From positions 9,482,001-9,546,000 of the forward strand of contig JAUIMM010000169.1 of the NCBI GenBank assembly GCA_031769625.1: 64,000 bases of DNA. Direction: 5' to 3'. The translations under genes were made by a program, and so were the position numbers. This stretch comes from Taudactylus pleione. Its lineage: Eukaryota > Chordata > Amphibia > Anura > Myobatrachidae. This document shows positions 24,271 through 34,550 of the stretch, one piece after another (position 1 is the stretch's first letter; every line of letters begins with the position of its first letter). The notes beneath the pieces are model-generated. The model was not told the origin of the DNA, did no database searches, and saw only the letters and a list, made by a program, of their open reading frames with translations.

Positions 24271-24500
24271 TGTAGCCATAGGGATCATTGTGCTTTATAA
24301 CCAATGCATGGAAATAATACTAATGATCCCATTTGAATGTATATAGCTCTATTTGTTTAATATAACAGCTTCATAATGGATGTAAGGTGCAATCAGGGAG
24401 ATTGCTAGACTCTTCAGGGAGACAGGGAGATTGCTACTATTTCAGGGAGTCTCCTTGACAATGAGGGAGGGTAGACAAGTATGTCCCAAATGCACAAGGC

Positions 24501-24804
24501 CAGTGATTCCCAAATTGTGCGCCCTGACACCCTGGGGTTCCTTGGGACACTTGCAGGGGTGCTCCAGGTTGGTGGTCCAGCACCAAATCAAATTATTTAT
24601 GGTCAATGTAATGTAAATATGTGGACAAACAGAAGCTTAAACTTGTCCCCCGCCACATGTCAGGTATGCACAATTTACTTCACTTTACTACTTTACTAAA
24701 TTTTTTTCTGAATTTCTCAATAACAAACGTTTGGCTTAGGGGTGCAGTAAAAACAATGCTGATACTCTAGGGCGCCGTGATTCAAAAATTTTTGGGAACC
24801 ACTG
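24501..24804. mobile_element. hAT non-autonomous element, 8-bp TSD
   Basis: Ends CAGTGATTCCCAAATTGTG and TTTTTGGGAACCACTG are inverted repeats of the classic hAT type. Flanks CACAAGGC (24493-24500) and CACTAGGC (24805-24812) match at seven of eight bases. 304 bp, non-coding. Confidence 0.88.
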
Positions 24805-25020
24805 CACTAGGCAATAGATATAAAACACAAATGGATATGTGTAATAGATGATATTATAAATACAGTATAAATAGATGACAGAATATCAGAACCAAGAAGG
24901 CGGTTCTCTGGTAGTGTAAACTAAAGTCAGTAATATATAGGAATACCAAACTCAAAATAATACCTTTTAATAGGAACCACTGGCAAGAGATCCTGTAGCA
25001 GTACATAAACAGGAAACTTA

Positions 25021-25558
25021 GGGCCTAATTCACTGCGAATGCAACTGCGAATGCGATAGTTATTACGCACGCAGTTCAACTGTGATAGTATGCTAATCCA
25101 TTGCGATCGCTATGCCGCCGCAGCACTACATAAGGACGCCCACTTTACCTTACACACATCCGTAATGTTTAGTAAGACTGCAGAACCATCGGTACACTCG
25201 ATTACCATCGCAGTCTCACGCACAAGGTCTGACTTTACACAGAAATTGCTAACTTCCACACACGCTATGAGACCTCAGGCTGCATAGGGCATCGCAGTGG
25301 ATAATTTATGCACGCCCCTGCAACAGCATTCAAATGCACTGGAACACCTGTGTTCACCCGACCACCCCCCCTTTACCACCCCCAAACGGCATTTCCTGTC
25401 AATCACTCTGTGTTGGGTCTGTGTAGTCATTGCGATTGCAGTCCCGATCGCAATGGTTAGTTCGCACATGTGCACAGCGATGCATACGCATGCACAGTAC
25501 GCGACAATCGGGCGACTGCGTGCGTATTAGCAACTGCGTTCCTTGCTGAATCAGGCCT
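25021..25558. mobile_element. GGGCCTGATTCAG-family MITE (copy 2), TSD TTA
   Basis: Ends GGGCCTAATTCACTGCGAA and GCTGAATCAGGCCT, flanked by exact TTA at 25018-25020 and 25559-25561. The interior has alternating GCGATCGC-like blocks, and CACGCCCCTGCAACAGC and CATTTCCTGTCAATCACTC shared with the copies at 32504 and 35471. Confidence 0.88.
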
Positions 25559-26047
25559 TTAGTCAAAGTGTATATGCACATAATACATCATATCATGTAA
25601 CTCTCTACTCCAAAGGTTTAGTAGCAGCAGAGCAAATGATAATATATTGCCTACAATATAACAGTAATGAGAGTAACAAGTGGTCTGGCAAAAAACGCAG
25701 AATAAATGAAGGTCATACAATCAACAGTCAAGGGCAAAAGACAAAGAAATCCACAAACTTTTCCAAGGATCTGGGGAGGTAAAGCAATATATACTGTAGA
25801 GTTGAATCTACTGTAGGAGCACAGGTCGGAGGCAATCCCTCATTGCTTTTTAAATTCCAATGGTTACATTCCTACTTAAAATTGTTCAGCCAAAGTATGG
25901 TATGTATACTCTAGGGTAAATTTACTAAGATTCGAATTTGGTCGAGTTTGCAATCTCTGGAGAGTTTGGGCATTTTTTTCCACTCGCAAATTCACTAATG
26001 TCAAACTCGGGAGAGAAATCTCCTTTGTTCCTTTGTCAACAAACTCT

Positions 26048-26645
26048 GGGCCTGATTCAGAGCCGCTCGTAAGCAGCCGCTCGTTCGCTCCGAGTGATGT
26101 TCGCACATCTGCGCATGCGTATGGGTCGTAATGCGCATGCGCCAACCAGTCAGTGCGGTCGGAAAACATGTGTTCGCAAAATTGCGAGTGTCTGCTAATT
26201 TGAGTGACAGGATGAGGCGTTTGTGGGTGGTAACAGGGGAAGGTGCTTGAAAACGGAGAGTGGAGATCCGAACGCAGGCGTGCCAAACGGTCAAAACAGG
26301 CGTTTTAAGGGTGTGCATAATTAACAAAGCAGCGTCATCGACCACGTCACTTGGTTGTTTCTTAGCCTGAACTGTTCGCATGATTGCGGTAGGAAAATCC
26401 AACCACAAGCACTGCGAGCAGTTCAGACGCCTTTCGATGTACTCGATTAATCTAATAAATAGCGGAGATGACGCATGATGCGAGCGGCCAGGGGGCGTCT
26501 TTACAAAATAGCGAGTGCATGTTTCGTTCGCTCGCTCAGACATAGAGGCGTCAACAGACAGCAAAGAGCGAGCGCTCAATTTAAATAGCCGGCCCCTTTT
26601 TCTGAATGAGCGAGCGCAAATAGCGTCCGGCTCTGAATCAGGCCC
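26048..26645. mobile_element. GGGCCTGATTCAG-family MITE (copy 3), TSD TCT, nested
   Basis: Exact GGGCCTGATTCAGAGCCG and inverted CGGCTCTGAATCAGGCCC ends are flanked by TCT at 26045-26047 and 26646-26648. It lies inside the 25.9-28.2 kb element and is therefore younger. The minus-strand 258-codon open stretch crossing it (26001-26777) is an accident of low stop-codon density. Confidence 0.9.
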
Positions 26646-26943
26646 TCTATTCACTTCACCATCGGCCAAACTGGAGTAAAATTTCACTAGTGAAGATAGG
26701 ATTTGGGAATTTACCAAGATGAGAGTTTCCAAACTCATGAAAACGGACAACACTCCGAGTTTGGCAGAAACATACACAAATCAGTGTGATCCATGTATAT
26801 TTGTGCCTGTAAATAGTAAATAAAAGGTTAATTTGTTAAAAAAATTATTACGTAGAGTCCCCTCCCCAAAAGCATAACTGAGTGACCCGACCAGACACTT
26901 ACATTAGTGGTGTATGACATTTCCCACATGGGCTGGTCAGTGA

Positions 26944-27012
26944 GTCAGGAGCTGTAGCCAATCAGCGGCCGCTCTACAGTTAGCGGCCGCTGATTGGCTG
27001 GTGGCTCCTGAC
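26944..27012. repeat. Near-perfect palindrome
   Basis: GTCAGGAGC and CCAATCAGCGGCCGCT are followed after a short loop by AGCGGCCGCTGATTGGCTGG and GCTCCTGAC. It would extrude a stable hairpin and includes two NotI-like GCGGCCGC sites. Confidence 0.85.
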
Positions 27013-28365
27013 AGTTCACACTGAGCAGTCAGGAGCCGGGTAGCGGTGTATGTGGTCACACAAATACATCGCTAATGTAAAGTGTCTTGTCCAGGTCACT
27101 TGGTTTGTTTTTTTGCCAAGACCCGGGGATGCTACGGAGAGCGGTGCCAGGATGTAGACAAGTATGAGATCGTTTTTAGAGGCACTCCCATTGGATTCTA
27201 TGGGAGAAGCGGCCGTGAACAACTGACAGCAGGTAAGTATGAGTGAGGTAGGTGAATGTAATAAAGTTGTACTTTAGACGGTGTGTGTGTACTGTGTCTT
27301 TTTAACTATTTATTTTACAGTGGGGGTACGGGGGTACAGGTGCCGGCCGGCACTTGTAGTTTCCACAAGTGCCAAAGGGCAGGCATGCTGGCACCTGTAG
27401 TTCTACTATAAAATACAATAGTTTTTTACTATTTCCCCCATTATTACCCCGTACCCACCACTTCAGGGATATGGGGAAGAGACCCGGGCTTCAGCCTAAG
27501 CCTGGGGTTTCGGGAGAGTTGGAATCCCTTCTTGGGATCCCTGAGATCACCGGCATGGGCTGACCAGCTTGGGGTGTTAATGCTTTGGCCCTGGAGACTC
27601 CTGGCTGTGGCATTACACCCCGGTCTGTTTGGGTTTGCTGCTGTTTTTAAATATAGGGGGACCCCTATGCTTTCCCCCCCCCTATATTTAAAACCAGCAC
27701 TGGCTCTGCAGCCAGGTGCTGCTTCCTAAGTTACGGGGGAATCCTACTTGTTTTTTCCCCCGTCATTTTAAGCACCAGGACTGGCTGAGCAGCCCGGGTC
27801 TAGTTAGGCTTTTTTTTTGGGGGGGGGACCCTACATTATTTATTTTAAAGATTTAACCATTTTTTACAGGTATAACACAAGCAGCCTTCACATATTTCAC
27901 TGATATGTGCAGGCTGCTTGTTCGGGAGAGTTTGGCAGAGAGAAGACACTGAAATCACGGGTGAGTAATCTCCTTCAAAACTTGCTACTTGGGGGAGAAA
28001 TCTCAATCAGCTTCACCATCGGAAAACTCACTCTCAGCTAAACTCACTTATTAGTAAATTTGTGCGTTTCAGGAGCTTCAAATCACCTGAGTTTCGGCGA
28101 TGCTAATCGAGTTTAAAAAAACAAAAATACTCGATTCTTAGTAAATTTACCCCTAGGTGTATGAGGACACGTCTGTAAATGGTTTGTATGAAGATAACTT
28201 CAGGATGGGTTCTGAGTAACTGCAAGGGCTAAAAAATGCAAAGGATACATAGCAGGGCTTTACTATTGGTTTGAGATTTGATATCCACTTTCTATCTTGC
28301 ATTGCTTATGGCAAGCTTTTAGACTTCAAGATGTGATATTCAGCATTCTATTAATTAACAAACAT

Positions 28366-28535
28366 GGGGGTCTATGTACTAGGCCTTGGGAGAGATAAAG
28401 TGGACTGAGATAAAGTACCAACCAATCAGCTCCTGACATTTTTCAAACACAGCCTGCAAACTAACTGGAGCTGATTGGTTAGTACTTTATCTCTGTCCAC
28501 TTTATCTCTCTCCAAGGCTTAGTACATAGACCCCC
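28366..28535. mobile_element. Palindromic MITE of the GGGGTCTATGTACTAAGC family
   Basis: 170 bp that fold almost completely. The arms carry GGGGGTCTATGTACTAGGC and its complement GCTTAGTACATAGACCCCC, plus GAGATAAAGTGGAC on the left and GTCCACTTTATCTC on the right. The centre is TTTTTCAAACACAGCCTGC. No coding. Confidence 0.85.
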
Positions 28536-29044
28536 TGTTTTATTTTGCTGCATATTAAAATGTAAAAGAAAATTGGTCAGTGCACATTTGTTTCTTTATA
28601 ATGCTGTCTGAGTGGTAATATGGATTTGGAATACTTTGAATATCTTTAATATATAATTACCTTACACATATACTCTCAGTCCATTATGCTTATTATTATA
28701 AGGAGGCAGAGAGAGTAACGGTCAGGAACAGACCGCAGAGAACTGTGAAGAGAGGAAAGGGATTGGTTTACCTGTGAGGAGGCCAGGGTGCTGAGGTCTG
28801 ATGGTTTCACGTTGGAAACCTTTGTATTGAGAAACCACCGAGACCACAGTATAGTGGGGACGCAAATTGGGGATGGATCGGAGGTGAAGTGAGGAGGCAG
28901 TAGAGGATCTTACCTTCAAGGAAGGAGGTTCCTCCAGCGATTGAAAAGAAGCAGGTGCATTCTTCTGCTCTGCGCTGCCGTCATTGGAGAGGTACAGTTT
29001 CCAGCATGGTCTCACAAAAGATGGCCAGAGTCACAGAGCAGAAG

Positions 29045-29150
29045 CCCATAACCATCAGGTGGCATCATTGATGGTTATCAATGGTTAACAACCATTGATG
29101 GTGAACCACTGTTGGCTGATGGTTTTGCCATCGATGGTGGAGAACCAATG
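29045..29150. repeat. Cluster of ACCATTGATGGT-type palindromes
   Basis: The 12-bp palindromic theme ACCATCGATGGT and its variants (ATTGATGGTTATCAATGGTT, CCATTGATGGT, CCATCGATGGT) recurs about six times. The preceding 28690-29040 was not recognised. Confidence 0.7.
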
Positions 29151-29167
29151 GTTCTGTTTTTTATTAA

Positions 29168-29480
29168 GGGGATTAATTCAGCGGCTATCCATATTTGGTT
29201 TAAGCTGTCCTTGCAATGCATGTGTAAAAGGGCACACCACCTGGGATAACTAATTTATTTGCTCATACCTTATTCCTTATATTACCTGTGGACGCAGCTG
29301 CTGAACTGCTCACCCATTGTTCACTGCAGGGTTACCCTGCACAGGTTCATAGACGCAGGTCCGATCAGTAATGCATGCAGGAGGCGTGATGCCTTGTGCT
29401 GCATTACCATAATAGTGCTGTTGCAGCTGCTACCATGTTAGCAGCTGCGATAGCAATAGCATCTGTGCCTGAATCACCCC
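29168..29480. mobile_element. Possible decayed GGGCCTGATTCAG-family MITE
   Basis: The left end GGGGATTAATTCAGC and the right end GCCTGAATCACCCC are degenerate versions of the family ends. No duplication could be fixed. Confidence 0.4.
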
Positions 29481-30381
29481 CATAGTAAGAAGCAGCTGTT
29501 TGACAATCACACAAGTTGAGGGCTTTTCTCTATTTTCTGCACTACCACTTCTTACTTGCTTTAAATCTAAGGTGTACCACAATTACAATCACGTTATACA
29601 GTTATTTATTCTACTATAACTATCATTTTAAGTTTCATTGATTACTACTACTGCTAAAGGTGTGGAATTGCTATTTCACTGCTGCCTGTTATTGTGTTAA
29701 TGCTGATGATTTATTGTTGAATTCTCCACCTCTATCGCTGTAATTGTGTAGCACCAGTGTGCTAATAATGTTAATAGTATTACGTTGTCCTTACACAACA
29801 AATAAATAAATAAATATATATGATTTTTGTACTTTACTCAAATCATATTAGTTTATAACTGAAGCTAATCTCTTGTTGGTTGGCCTTCACATTGCAATTT
29901 ATCAATGTTTGGTATATAACTTCAGCGGATTTTCCTCCTCCCGCTGCATTGGTTACTGGTATATTTAAATTATTTTGTTATATGTACCCCATTTTATTTT
30001 GCCTATTATCTATTTTTTGTTCCCTCCTCTTTTTTCCAATCCCTGTTTTGATACTGTATGTATGATTCAATATTGTAGATAGCTACTTTTTTGCTTTTTA
30101 ATGTATAGTAATTGAAAGTAATATTTTTCTAATAGGCTGAGTGCCCCAAATGCGAGAGTCTATTTTCTTTACCTGAATTTTTGAGGGGACGCATATCTCA
30201 GATGGATCTCTTGCTCCCAGCATAGGGTAGGTGTAGTTGCCGATACGGTTGTGGAAAACAGTGAGCGGGGCGATTCAAATGCCTGCAGATGTGCATATTA
30301 TTGCATTAGAATCTGTTAGGATGGAGCTGCATGCAAATCACAATCAGGCCCATTATACTTCATTCCAATTGAACATACTCT
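29481..30381. other. AT-rich stretch with one short MITE-like hairpin
   Basis: At 30266-30346 a short segment from GGGGCGATTCAAATGC to ATCACAATCAGGCCC may be a minimal GGGCCTGATTCAG-type element. Otherwise nothing is recognised. Confidence 0.35.
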
Positions 30382-31338
30382 GGGGTCGATTCAGACCCAG
30401 ACGCTAAGCTGCGCTCTCTCGCAGCCAAAAGGGGCCGGGTATGCAAATTCCACGATCACACTGTCTGGTGTAAGGACACCCTCTGTCTCTTAGTGAGAGA
30501 CGGCACAGCGAACGCACGCCAGTATAAAGACGCCCACTTTTCTTTCTTAACACATGTCATCTCCAGGAAGTGTATGATTGAAGTAGACCCTACTCCCAGG
30601 GCCACCAAGAGCCGTGCTGGGCCCGGGTGACAGGGGGCGTTGCCTAATAGTGGAGGTGTGGCCACGCCCCCTTAGGAAACTAAAAATAGGAATAAAAAAA
30701 TTTGCAGCACGCTGGGAGGGAGGCGCTGTGAGCCCCTCAGCCCGGCGCACAGCCAATGGGGGCACGATCAGCGTGATCGCTCCCCCCGTAGGCATAGGAG
30801 ACTGCTCCAGCTGCTGCTTAGCAGCTGCAAGCAGTCTCCCACTGCAGCCCAGCACACAGCAGCGTGTGCTGGGCTGCTGTGATGTAGAAAGGAGGGGGGC
30901 AGTGCCGGACCCGGGCCCCCGCCCGGCCCCTCCAGCAAGCCCGGGCAATTTCTACCCGCCCCCCCCCCCCCTCTCTGTGCCCCTGCCTACTCCACTGCAA
31001 GCACTGCGATCACTGCAGGCTGAAATACAACAAAGTGACGTGAACAATGACACATGTTTGCTAATTATGCACACACACATAAAACGCCATTTAGACGCCC
31101 AGACACACCTGCGTTCGCAGCACCACTCCCCCGTTCACAAGCACCTTCCCCTGTTACCTCCCACAAACGGCACTATCTGTCACTCAAATTAGCGTCCAGA
31201 CTGTGTACTACGAGCGCACAATTCCCGAGCGCAGTGGGTGACTAACGCATGTGCATATTGATGCAAACGCATGCGCAAATGGGCGATTATTGGCCATAGC
31301 TTGTGTCCACGGCTTAGCGTCCGGGTCTGAATCGGCCC
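30382..31338. mobile_element. GGGCCTGATTCAG-family MITE (copy 4), TSD TCT, interrupted
   Basis: Degenerate end GGGGTCGATTCAGACCC and inverted GGGTCTGAATCGGCCC are flanked by TCT at 30379-30381 and 31339-31341. ACGCTAAGCTGCG near the left pairs with CGGCTTAGCGT near the right. A 389-bp hAT element interrupts it, so the MITE itself is about 560 bp. Confidence 0.82.
30597..30985. mobile_element. GC-rich hAT non-autonomous element with perfect 8-bp TSD
   Basis: Ends CAGGGCCACCAAGAG and CTCTCTGTGCCCCTG are imperfect inverted repeats flanked by exact CCTACTCC at 30589-30596 and 30986-30993. The core holds the hairpin AGCCCAGCACACAGCAGCG / TGTGCTGGGCTGCTG. Relatives occur at 37.1-37.3, 39.43-39.76 and 57.74-57.95 kb. 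The 192-codon open stretch over it reflects GC content. Confidence 0.9.
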
Positions 31339-31778
31339 TCTCTCCAGTAATTAGCATCACTATCTTAAAAAAGTGATATTATTTTATTTTTTCACGTTTT
31401 ATGCTAGATTTTCTGCTTATCATGAGTGATGGATGTAACATTACGCAGTGCAAGTGTCTCTCATTAAAATAATGAAAACTTAAACTCCTGCATGCTGCTG
31501 CACTGGAAATAGACCAAGTCGGCAGGAGAGAAGAAAGTGTGGCAGACATCACTGGAATAAGCCTTTAAATTATGCACTATGCGCTAAAACATAACCTGAC
31601 ATTTAATTAATTGGACTAAATATTTTATAATGTGAACAAACTATAAATTATTCTTTTGGAACATTTGGAAAAAAACTATTCTATGTAATAACACAGAATT
31701 TTGTCTGTTTGCATAAAAGAGTGTTGGTGCATCAGTGTGTCTGTACTTTCACAATTTGCACAGTGTTTCTCAAACTCT

Positions 31779-32329
31779 GGGCCTGATTCAGACCCGCTCG
31801 CGAGCGCTGAGCGCTCGCAAGTGGGTCGATGTTGGCCCAGTGCGCATGCGCACGACAGAGACGGCTCCGTCGTACACATGCGCGAGACCCGGATAGCGAC
31901 GGGCAAGCCATCGCTCCGAGTCTCGCTACAAAGGGGGCGTGCTGTCGATGTTGAGTGACAGCACGCCCCCTTTGGTGGGCATGCCGGGGGCGTGGCTGCC
32001 CAGATGGAGGCGTTCCCATGGGAATGCCTACCGTCTAGGGTCGGCCCCACTGACATCACAAGTGATGTCAGTGGGTGGACGTCTTGCTCTGTAAGAGCAA
32101 GAAGTCCACTGGGACTTGCAGCAACGAGACCCTACCACAAGGGTCTCGTCGCAAGTCTGATGGTCGCGATTGTCTTGACCATCGTGACCATCTTCCTGGC
32201 CGCTCGCACTAGCTGTGGGTGGTCACCCACAGCTATGCAAGCGGCCAGGAGGCCACTCTAAAAATACAATAGGCGGGCACTGATTCAGAGCGAGCTCTCT
32301 GAAAGAGCGTCCGGCTCTGAATCAGGCCC
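31779..32329. mobile_element. GGGCCTGATTCAG-family MITE (copy 5), CpG-rich hairpin subfamily
   Basis: Ends are exact; flanks are TCT and TTT. The interior is a series of nested palindromes, for example GCGCATGCGC, TGACATCACAAGTGATGTCA, GAGACCC...GGGTCTC and GTGGGTGGTCACCCAC. The copy at 47498-48046 is the same subfamily in opposite orientation. Confidence 0.88.
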
Positions 32330-32503
32330 TTTGTCCTCAGGACCCTACGCAGGTCTTGTTTTCCAGGTCACCCAGCAGGTGCACAGGTTTATTCATTATT
32401 CAATTACACAGTTTAAAAGATCCACAGGTGGAGCTAATTATTTCACTTGCGATTCTGTGAGGAGTCCTGGAAAACATGCACTGTTTGGGTTCCTGAGGAC
32501 TGA

Positions 32504-33035
32504 GGGCCTGATTCACTACGGATCGCAATTCTGCTTAAACACACGCACCGCAGTTGCTAATATCAGTGGTGCTATTTAAATGTTTGCATTCACATTGCGA
32601 ATGCAGCCTGACATAAGGACACCCACTTCCCCTTACATCCGTATACTAGGGCAATATAGCAAAACCATTGGTAACATCGGACCCATAAGCTCACTTGCAC
32701 AAGCCCTGACCTTACTCAGAAATTGCTAACATCCACGCATGCTATCAGTGCTATGGCTGCTTATGGCAACACACTGGATAATTTATGCACACCCCTGCAA
32801 CGGCGTTGAAACGCACTGGCACACCTGTGTTCTCCTGACCACCCTGCTGTCATCACCTACAAACTGCACTTCCTGTCAATCACTCTGCTCTGGGTCTGCA
32901 TAGCCTCTGCAATCACATTTCTGTTTGCAATTGCTAGTTCGCACATGTGCACTGCGATGCATACGCATGCGCAGAACGCAACAATCGATCGATTGCGTGC
33001 ATCTTTGCAACTGCAATCCATGATGAATCATGCTC
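32504..33035. mobile_element. GGGCCTGATTCAG-family MITE (copy 6), TSD TGA
   Basis: Left GGGCCTGATTCACTACGG, right TGAATCATGCTC, flanked by exact TGA (32501-32503, 33036-33038). Internal CACACCCCTGCAACGGCG and CACTTCCTGTCAATCACTC place it with copies 2 and 7. Confidence 0.87.
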
Positions 33036-33061
33036 TGAGTTTGAGAACCTGTGCTGTACTG

Positions 33062-33331
33062 CAGTGCCGTATCTAGACGGCAGTGCGCCCAGTGCAGCAC
33101 TGCCGCCCCTCTCGCTCCCTCTCCGACCCACTCCTCCCCCTGAGCGCTTACCTTTCCTTCCAGGGGGTGGAGGGTGGGCTGGATTCTGCGCCGACGTTCT
33201 TCGTGCTCCACGCACCACTGCCGGAGGTGTCTTCCTGCAGACCTCCGGCACCGGAAAATGTGTGGCCGGTGCCGCTGGAGGATTCCACCCTGTGCGGAGG
33301 CACCGGCCGCACCTCCCTCCCTACGGCCCTG
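33062..33331. mobile_element. hAT non-autonomous element with perfect 8-bp TSD
   Basis: Ends CAGTGCCGTATCTAGACGG and CCGCACCTCCCTCCCTACGGCCCTG are inverted imperfectly. CTGTACTG occurs exactly on both sides (33054-33061, 33332-33339). GC-rich, 270 bp, non-coding. It is the best complete copy for the fragments at 5160-5346 and near 10450. Confidence 0.9.
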
Positions 33332-33354
33332 CTGTACTGTATATCACATAACCA

Positions 33355-33600
33355 TTTTCACTGCACCCTCATATCTCCCTCCCTGTTCCTCTTTCTGACT
33401 CATCTTGTCCTTCTGGCCACTGGTGACGTTTCCCCCGACACCGGTCCTCATACAGTCCCCATTATCTGTCTGTCTTCCTTTCCCTGCTAAATTTCCCACC
33501 AACCAAGTAAGTTCCCAACCTCATTCTCATTTGTCCACTTTCCCACCTTCCTATTCCTGTGTGCTCTGGAATGTTTGGTCTCTAACCCTACTGACATCAG
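33355..33600 (+). pseudogene. Relic of a CR1/L2-type LINE ORF2 start with 2A-like motif
   Basis: The plus strand reads LFLFLTHLVLLATGDVSPDTGP and, in another frame shortly after, SYSCVLWNVWSL. In CR1/L2-clade LINEs a hydrophobic run and a GDVxxNPGP 2A-like peptide precede the endonuclease, whose first strand reads like LNxRSLxNK. Here the 2A motif has D-T in place of N-P, so it would not work, and at least one frameshift separates the two parts. No endonuclease or RT follows; 33600-33950 is pyrimidine-rich and unrecognised. Identification rests on two short motifs. Confidence 0.42.
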
Positions 33601-34079
33601 TTGCTTTTTTGTGTCATTCCCCTGAACGCTGCATCTCCCACTTTAACTTTGCAGCTTACACATATGTCTCTTCTTTCCCATCCACCTCTGTGTTACTGAC
33701 ATCGATTATCTCTGTCTACCTTTTCCATTAATCTACCCACACAAAGTTACTAGAACTGCAGCCTCTAAACTCCTCATGCTCACTTCCTCCTGCAGTCTCT
33801 CCTGTGGACATTATCTCCCACACATTGAGTTGACCGCTTCCTTGACCTCATGTTGTCCCATCTCTTCTCCATCTTTATCATCTCAAACCCATTCCACTCT
33901 CTAACCTCAACTTCACACTCACACTCTGAAATGAGTCAGAAAAATAACATGAATTCTAAATGTGAGGGAATATTGTGAAGTAATAACTCAACTTGTTCTA
34001 TGTGGAGGATGCAATAATGTTTTCAAATTGTTATATATTCACCAAAAAAGTGGTAGGTGCACCCTGACCAGTGCACATA

Positions 34080-34550
34080 ACGTCATGATATCACATGCGT
34101 TACATAAAATAGGAGGCCAGCAGGAGGCTTGGTGGCGCCCCAGACAGTCGGATGCCTCACCATACATCACACAAGCTGGGCACAAGTGACACTGGGGCAG
34201 CAACTATACCGTCCCCATTGCCTTGTACATTGGGCAATGGAAGATGTCTCTCCGTGCTTTGTACGACCCTGGAGTTCAGTATAAAATGTGTTGAAATGTA
34301 TAGGAACATTTCATGTAGTGCCTTGGCAGGACCTCAGAGCACGCCCCCAAGCACATGGGACATCAGGATGCCACATTCGCTACAAATAATAAGAGGCTGG
34401 CAGGATGCTTGGCAGATCTCCAGTCAGCTGATTGTTTCTCAAGGCATCTACAAGTTGGGCACAGGTGCTCCCCAGGCAAGCAACTATACTGCCCTCTTGG
34501 CCTTGCACCTGCTTTTGCATTATGTACAGCCCTGGCATTCGCCACACAAT
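34080..34550 (+). repeat. Diverged tandem duplication, ~280-bp spacing
   Basis: The block with ACATGCGTTACATAAAATAG, AGGAGGCTTGG, ACAAGCTGGGCACAAGTG and GCAACTATACCGTCCCC recurs about 280 bp later as ACATTCGCTACAAATAATAA, AGGATGCTTGG, ACAAGTTGGGCACAGGTG and GCAACTATACTGCCCTC. The copies have drifted and may be part of an old interspersed repeat. Confidence 0.6.

Larger units (their letters stand above)
25914..28153. mobile_element. 2.2-kb non-autonomous DNA transposon hosting another MITE
   Basis: The left end GGGTAAATTTACTAAGATTC and the right end (reverse complement GGGGTAAATTTACTAAGAAT) are inverted, each followed by GAGTTT-rich sequence. CTA precedes the left end and TAG follows the right, so a TA duplication is likely. 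Subtracting the inserted MITE at 26048-26645 leaves about 1.64 kb. The interior contains the palindrome at 26944-27012 and GC-richer blocks at 27300-27800. No transposase frame was recognised. Confidence 0.7.
31761..33053. mobile_element. hAT-type MITE split by two later MITEs
   Basis: The left end CAGTGTTTCTCAAACTC pairs with the right end GAGTTTGAGAACCTGTG. Internally TGTCCTCAGGACCC with CTTGTTTTCCAGGTCACC is answered by inverted GAGTCCTGGAAAACATGC and GGTTCCTGAGGACTGAG. Removing the inserts at 31779-32329 and 32504-33035 leaves a ~210-bp foldback. No clear duplication was found. Confidence 0.7.

Noticed and set aside
26001..26777. 258-codon open stretch on the minus strand
   Set aside because: It spans a MITE and its host element, including the palindromic ends on both sides; the openness follows from repeat composition.
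30614..31192. 192-codon open stretch
   Set aside because: It lies across a GC-rich hAT MITE with an exact 8-bp duplication and into the outer MITE, so the reading crosses an insertion junction.
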